Source: Harmonia axyridis (lineage: Eukaryota; Arthropoda; Insecta; Coleoptera; Coccinellidae). Taken from it: 64,000 nucleotides of DNA. The position numbers were made by a program, and so were the translations under genes. Under the pieces are notes generated by a model. The model was not told the origin of the DNA, ran no database searches, and saw only the letters and a program-made list of their open reading frames with translations. Where the stretch lies: contig NC_059501.1 in NCBI RefSeq assembly GCF_914767665.1, positions 73,816,798-73,880,797 of the forward strand, given 5' to 3'. Shown here piece by piece: positions 58,161-64,000 of this stretch (positions within the stretch are counted from its first letter, which is position 1; every line of letters begins with the position of its first letter).

Positions 58161-59340
58161 GTGCTCTGGAAAAACTCAGCATCCTCTTCAAGATTTTTAC
58201 GGTTCTTTCACTGTCACTTCCACAAATCTCGACAAGTGTAAGACACCTGTCCGAATCTGTTGAGTAGGGTGAGGCTCCCCTGAAGGGCATACTCACTAAA
58301 AACCTCCATTACACCTCCGCCGAACCCGTAGAGAAAGGTTCCAAAGACGCCAACCTTCCTCTTGCGCGTTCAGCCTCAGTGCGGCCGGCTCACCAAGGGT
58401 TTGGTACTCTACGGCAGAATTTCCTTCTTGTTTCTCGATGTCCTGCCCTAGTGGAGTGTGGGATAGGGCAGGAACAATTCGTTGAAGGCGGTAGAGTCAT
58501 TCTTTAGTTACCTAAAAAACGTGAAGCAACTACCCATCAATGAGCTCCCTCGTTCCGCTATTTACCCCATAGCTCTGATCACGGAACTCAAGCTAGAGAT
58601 AGTTACCCGCAGGGACTTTGTCGGCAAACCTCCAACCTAAGATCTTATCACCACGAGGAAACGCCTCTTGACCCTGATCTTGCGACCTCTGCGAATTTGC
58701 ACGACTAACACAAACCCCTAAGTCCTAAATCCTAAGTCAAGCATAGGATCAGCCTCAGTTTGTGCAGGGGAGTTATAAGGATGGAGGTTCTTAAAGGGAG
58801 TTTAGTAGTTACGACTGTGATCAGTGGGGTTGAGCAAAGTGCTAACTTATTATTTCGTAATCTTCGTTTCCTAAGAGTCGAGGGCATTGAAGTCATAGTT
58901 ACTCCTCAAATAGTGTACACTTTAGGTCCTAAACTGGCGCCCGCGGAAACATAAATAGCCCCTATTCTACCACGTACTCACAGCAAAAAGTTGGCATATT
59001 CTTGCTTCCTTTTTGGCCTCTTGTGTCTCGTCTGCTGAACCTGTCAATAATATTCACCTACCTTTGTGGCCTCTGTCTGGTCGGTTCTGCGCCTCTTCTT
59101 TTACCTTGATTGATGCTTCTCTTCTCGTGTTGCTCGTTCTGCTAGAATCTGTCGCTTGGAAGGGTAGATATTAAAGGATTTTCTCAGGAGTGAGCTAGGT
59201 ATTGGCTTGAATTAGCCACGTCTCATTTTCTGGTCAGTCATAATTTCACTGTCTATTTTACAGCAAGCAGTTACTACAAGCCCTCCCACCACGACAAGGT
59301 GCTGATCTAACCTAACCTTATAACACTGATATAGTAAGAA
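58161..59340. repeat. GC-richer compositional block, probably an old repeat
   Basis: About 1.2 kb much richer in C and CCT/TCC words than the rest of the intron. Contains local near-repeats (CCTAAGTCCTAAATCCTAAG) and a 65-codon plus frame (58760-58954) with no known domain. It resembles untranslated or ORF1-like parts of a LINE by composition only. Immediately downstream, on minus, lies an RT fragment (59690-60030). Confidence 0.35.
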
Positions 59341-59689
59341 ACTCAATGGTCCCTGCCCTATACACCTTTCCACCTCCGTTCTTGTCTATACCAATAAAAG
59401 TTCGGATATATATCTCGCGCGGCGCTGTTTTCCCCAACATTGCGTAACGTGTGTCGTCATCCTACAAGCTTAAAAAATGTTACCACATATTTCCATCAGA
59501 TAGATCACGCAAAAGGAGGAGTTACTAAGAAGTATACGGGGCGAGTACGAGCAAACTTTGTACAGCTTGGTTTGTGCTCGACGTTATTGCTGCTACGCAG
59601 CAATATGTGGAATCAGTGTGCTGCACTCCAAGAAGAGATCAACACTTTGCCGCGGTATTCTCAGCCAATAATGAAGACTTTATGCGTTT

Positions 59690-60030
59690 CATTCAATGAT
59701 TGAAACATCAGTAAGACAACTAAGTTGACTCTGTTTCGTATGCCTACACTTAATATTGTCCATCAACGATGAGGAATACATCAGGAGTGGCGTTCTAGAG
59801 TATTGCGCAGCGTGTTGTGTCATCTTACATCTTTCAGTTTTTATTACCCTCCCATCTCTACTGCAGAACCGTCTGTGGCCAAGGCTACCTTCCATTTTTC
59901 CATTCGAATAAAGGTAGATTCGGAGGATATCCGAAAAGTATGTATTGAATAACAGTGAGCCTATAAGAGATCCTTGGGGTGTTTCAATTATCTTCGCTTT
60001 CCACCTTATTTCATCTATGTTGACCATAAA
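59690..60030 (-). pseudogene. LINE reverse transcriptase fragment
   Basis: Minus frame (112 codons) reads ETPQGSLIGSLLFNTYFSDI, the 'GvPQGS.l.PLLFniY..Di' RT motif. The YADD-equivalent region is lost, then KTERCKMTQHAAQYSRTPLL. Truncated. The motif wording differs from the two RT fragments at 8187 and 10857, so it is probably another LINE family. Confidence 0.65.
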
Positions 60031-62894
60031 TCATTCTATTTTTCAGATATGATTGCACTTACTTTTTCAGTTCAGTATGAAATGTTTGCATCTTCATTCT
60101 GTTTACTTAGAGCTACATCTGAATACTGTATGTGGATTGGTTCTTCTATTATTCTATATGTTAACTGGTTATTTTTGGTGGTTGATGATCTGTAGATTAC
60201 CTAATTTTCACGGAACCCCCTAATTTGCTGTGTATTGTTTAATTCAACACTTTAATACCGAAAGCAGGTCTATGCTTTGTTGGATCTTTTTTATCCTTCC
60301 TTTTGTTCCAGATTATTATGCTGGCTGCCGGTTTCCATCGATCTTGTTAACTGAATTCAAGATCTTGCAAAAATAAATAGGGATCTATTTCTGCCCACCG
60401 ATGTATTCTAACCCACTTCCTACTTCAACTTTTTCAATTAGCAAAGTAAATAATGATTGGTCGGTTTAGAAATAGATATGTTCTTGAAACAATTCATTAA
60501 ACATTTTTGAGATGTTGATTTTATGACAGAACTAACATCAATTGTTATGACATGACCAGAAACTGTACGTGTAATTGTTAATAACACAACCCATATGCAA
60601 CATTTTTCTCAAGAATATACATATTCAAACTAGCCGCCATATAAGTACGCACTTGTTGCTGAATCAAAAAATTCAGAGCAGTATATTCGTGTGGGTTCAA
60701 AAATAATTGACGGGTGGATATAAGAGACAGTCAGTCAGAAGCCGTATAGATAAATTCGTGAGGAAATATACAGAAAATAGAATTAGTACTCAGTTTGTAC
60801 AGTTCATCTACGTAGTTGTTATTGTAAAAATAATCAGTTTAATGAATCCAGACAATTAAATTAACCCAACCTGTTAATGTAATAATATTTTTACATAGGA
60901 GAGGCAATTTTTTCTCTAGATACATGGATTACGAATGTATGGTTTCTGTTAAGGACAATAATATGATATATGCCATTAGTATTCATGTCTTAACAGCTTG
61001 CCTTACTATTTCTGATTTGCACTCTTGAAATGTTTTAACGGACCTATGAAAAAAAAGATAATTTGCTTTATTGAGATTCAACATATACTTTGAATTATGA
61101 AATTATGATATGAATAGAGGAATAACCCTAGGTTTTATATTTTTTCAACTAGGAACATTTTCTAGTTCCTAAATGTTGTTCTACAAACATCACATAAATT
61201 GTCTGTTTCGATTCCTCTCATTCTGGACCAACAGACACAATTCATCAAATCCATATTAGCAACATCAGAAATTTTCCTTGACATCATTTTCAATAATCAG
61301 GGAATTCTTCAAAGATGACTATATGAACGATGCTTTTTGCACGTCCCAAAAAGTATTTCCGATTGTTTCTATTTTGATATCATAAAAATTTCTCAGTTTC
61401 TCTACAAATGATAGTGTTTTATTTTGTTACTTATTCATTCTTATGAACGTTTTATATTTCAAATCATGGAATTTAGGAAGAAGAGGGAATTTGAATCCAA
61501 TTGTGCATTCCGTTTCTGCAATCTGAATATGATAGAAATAGCAGATATATAGAACAACTGAAGGACCAACTACTAATAGAAATAGGAGCTTTAATTCCTT
61601 TCAATATTCATTGATCCACAACAATTGTTCCATCGTTGTTGAGCAATTTTTAAATTAACTATTCGTTTTAGAAAATATTGTCATTGGTTTTTTTTGTATC
61701 TATAAGGTTCATTTCATGTACTTTTTTCTTTATGTTAAAATCTTTCAAATTTTTGCAATCACTTAAAGAGGTGGTTGACGTATGTGAAAATGGGTTTATT
61801 ATAAATTTTGATTTTTGATCAACATAAATGGAATAAAAAATTAACCTTTAGATTTGCAAATCTCAACCCATTTTTCTGTTAATTTCTCGCAATGACACAA
61901 ATGAACAGCTTGATTTTTGAGGAAGTGTTTCAGTCTGCATCATCAGGATATAACTAAATCTTCATTACTAAAGCTCCTTAAAACTTTTCAGATTCAGAAT
62001 TTCGTCAAATATTATCTCCTCCATTACATCACAATGTCTCTAATTTTCGAATTTTGAGCCTCTAATGGTCTCAAACGATAATGGTCATGCTTTCAACACA
62101 ATGCCATTTCCTGTAAACATTTCGTTGAAGTTACGAAAAAACATAAAAAAAGCTCTGAAAGTACCTCGGTCATCTCGTATTATTTCTCTACTCTAATTCT
62201 ATTTGTTCATGACATGTCACTTTGCATATTGATTGAGTAATTATATTCCATAATGATTCAACGTTGGGGTTCATATTGGCAACTTCCGAGGACAAAATAA
62301 AATATACTGAAGCAAAAATTAAAAAACATTGATCGTAACGGATATATATCTTTGTGGAAGTGAATATTTAATCGATTTATATGTTTTTATATTGGTACTT
62401 ATCACATTAATTCTTTTATAAGAAGAACGATATTCTACATCAACAAATTAAAATAATAAACCAAAAGAAAATTAGGAAGTCACTGCCGTAAAATCAGAAA
62501 GTTTTGGAGAGTCCTTCATTTATCCGCTAATTGGAGACCACAAAGTATATATTTGGCCTATGAATTGCAATTGTCGCATGAATGATCGAGCGCTCAAATG
62601 TACTTTACTTAAGTCAGTGCTTTCCAAATTTTTTTTTTAGGATATGGTGCATTGAGAGTAGTTACCCTACTAACAAGATTAGAGTTTTCTCTAAGGATCT
62701 AGGAAATTTTTAAGGTACCGAATCTATAATGTAAAAACTAATGCATTCGTATTTGTTATTCTTAGATGTATACAATTATCTAACTTCATTTCATGTATTT
62801 CTAGTTGCCTGATTTTTCCATGTAAGGACTGTAACAAAGGAAACAGGTCTGGAGTATCAGCGAAGAATCTCCATTGATATAATATCAATTTAAA
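60031..62894. other. GDAP2 intron 5, no gene seen
   Basis: AT-rich. I found no exon with CRAL-TRIO-like sequence and no repeat signature. Confidence 0.45.
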
Positions 62895-62902
62895 TTCGTT
62901 AG

Positions 62903-63112
62903 TAGGCATTCACGGCTTGGCTTGAGCTTGGCTTGAAATCAACTCAACTTCCAGTCGAGTAGTAGTTTTTTTAAATGATAAGTCAAGTACGTAATAGATA
63001 AATATGTAGTTGACTTGACATTAAAAAACTACTACTTGACTTGAACTTGAGTTGAATTCAAGTCAAGCTCAAGCCAAGCAGCTTGAATATTAAGTCAAGC
63101 CGTGAATCCCTA
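62903..63112. mobile_element. 210-bp hAT-like MITE of CTTGA/TCAAG words (8-bp TSD)
   Basis: Exact 8-bp target duplication TTCGTTAG (62895-62902 and 63113-63120). Termini TAGGCATTCACGGCTTG and, inverted, TAGGGATTCACGGCTTG: one mismatch in 17. The interior is a palindromic chain of GGCTTGAGC, CAAGTCAAG and ACTTGACTTGA words, with an inner hairpin GTAGTAGTTTTTT/AAAAAACTACTAC. Same design as 32672-32832. Non-coding. Confidence 0.9.
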
Positions 63113-63230
63113 TTCGTTAGTACCGGGTAACCACTCGATAGAGCAATTCAAGCAGTAAACACAAATTTTTCTCCCTCTCTACGCTAATTACCATACGTCG
63201 CCTGTATGATGTCTAAAACACTAGTGTGTT

Positions 63231-63621
63231 TGTTGGATATCAAGGGGTTTTAAAATACAGAGTATTCACTAATACACAGATGATGATTTTAATCGTTTAT
63301 TCTCAAACTCTCTAGTAAGTCTAACTCTATCTCTAAGCAAGCACAGTTCAGAAGGCAGAACAGAAGGGAGCTCAACCCAGTTCAGACGTCAGAACGGAAG
63401 GGCTAACAGAAGGACTGAAAACACTAAGGTTATGTCCCTGTCGTTTGCTCTCGATCATCGAAGATCTATTCTTGTTTTCTCGCTCGATGGCCCTCGATGG
63501 TCTCGCCACGCGCAGACTCGCAGCGCCACCGTACGACATGAAGAAATACTTCAAGTCTATGGTTACATGTAATGTTAGTTGTCTCTCTCGTAATTTGTTC
63601 GGATGAAGTAATATTCTAACA
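63231..63621 (-). mobile_element. Solo LTR, 391 bp, 5-bp target duplication
   Basis: Read on minus it starts TGTTAGAATA and ends TATCCAACA, the TGTT...AACA inverted termini of an LTR. It is flanked on both sides by GTGTT (63226-63230, 63622-63626; AACAC on minus). A 5-bp duplication is typical of Gypsy/BEL-type integration. An AATAAA lies about 65 bp from the minus 3' end, supporting minus orientation. No internal gag/pol, primer-binding site or polypurine tract adjoins it, so it is a solo LTR left by recombination between two LTRs. Confidence 0.85.
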
Positions 63622-63626
63622 GTGTT

Positions 63627-64000
63627 TTTTTACTTTTGAAAAACCTTAAGATGGCGACTTTTGAAGGGACCAGCTTTCTTGGCTTTTAATGGTATTGGTC
63701 TCAATTTTCTATCAATGCTGTTTTGAGGTTAAATCTATACCGAACTACTTTTGACAGATCAAATGAAAATTTCAAAATGATGCCGTTGGGTGGTTAATTC
63801 TTTGTATAGCGCCACCTTAAGGAAGAAAAGGGAAAAGGGACCCATGCCGAGCCGAGTCGCCAGAATTATCTTAAACAAAATCTAATCAGTGAACATACTA
63901 GTATATACGACATCTTAGTCACCTGTCGATCTATTATGATAATCGATCTATCATTATGCGCGCCAATATCGAATCTTGAACTTTTATTGGCACAGCCTTT
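63627..64000. other. Right edge, no gene seen
   Basis: Contains a purine-rich tract (63817-63838, AAGGAAGAAAAGGGAAAAGG) followed by TGCCGAGCCG. This could be a polypurine tract plus LTR start of another element continuing past the window. With no right end visible it stays unproven. Confidence 0.25.

Noticed and set aside
58934..58950. TGGCGCCC, which matches the complement of a tRNA-Lys 3' end, as in retroviral primer-binding sites
   Set aside because: Only 8 bases match and no LTR terminus (CA) precedes it; treated as chance.

Overview
The window is nuclear DNA of an insect: AT-rich, intron-bearing and full of decayed mobile elements (jockey/RTE-type LINEs, Tc1/mariner, hAT-like MITEs, foldbacks, a solo LTR). 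A fragment resembling an insect gustatory receptor and a DD41D (rosa-type) mariner fit this. A beetle is my guess only; nothing here fixes the order.

Layout. 1-26 kb: one tRNA-Lys(CTT) near the left edge, then mostly transposon debris. This holds a 1.19-kb TA-flanked element built from a repeated GGTCGAGAAC word, LINE reverse-transcriptase and RNase H fragments, several mariner remnants, a 534-bp hAT-like MITE with an exact 8-bp target duplication, and a chemoreceptor-like pseudogene. 26.8-64 kb: the 5' part of a GDAP2 orthologue on the + strand. Five coding exons (26788-26966, 28563-28705, 31647-31779, 45096-45205, 57552-57791) join in phase into about 268 residues. They cover the N-terminus, the whole macro domain and the start of the linker. 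The CRAL-TRIO exons must lie beyond 64000.

Introns. GDAP2 intron 3 (13.3 kb) carries two same-strand nested genes of unknown function. One encodes a 205-aa lysine-rich protein (34026-34643). The other encodes a predicted 907-aa low-complexity basic/serine-rich protein (36773-39253 joined to 41924-42166). The 2.7-kb intron of the second gene holds two foldback elements, one a near-perfect 2 x 265-bp inverted repeat. Just downstream lies a foldback-like element (42384-43599) whose arms are made of ~20-bp subrepeats and whose core is a 299-bp tandem duplication with an open frame. Intron 4 (12.3 kb) holds two LINE fragments, a CpG-rich block, a second copy of the DD41D deletion derivative, and a tandem duplication with an RFX-like palindrome. 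The right edge has another hAT-like MITE (210 bp, exact 8-bp TSD) and a 391-bp solo LTR with an exact 5-bp TSD.

How it fits together. GDAP2 is the only conserved protein gene I can name. The two nested genes look lineage-specific. No defence or metabolic cluster is visible. The least ordinary material is the set of non-autonomous elements with self-complementary or subrepeat architecture. All calls were made by eye; no search was run.
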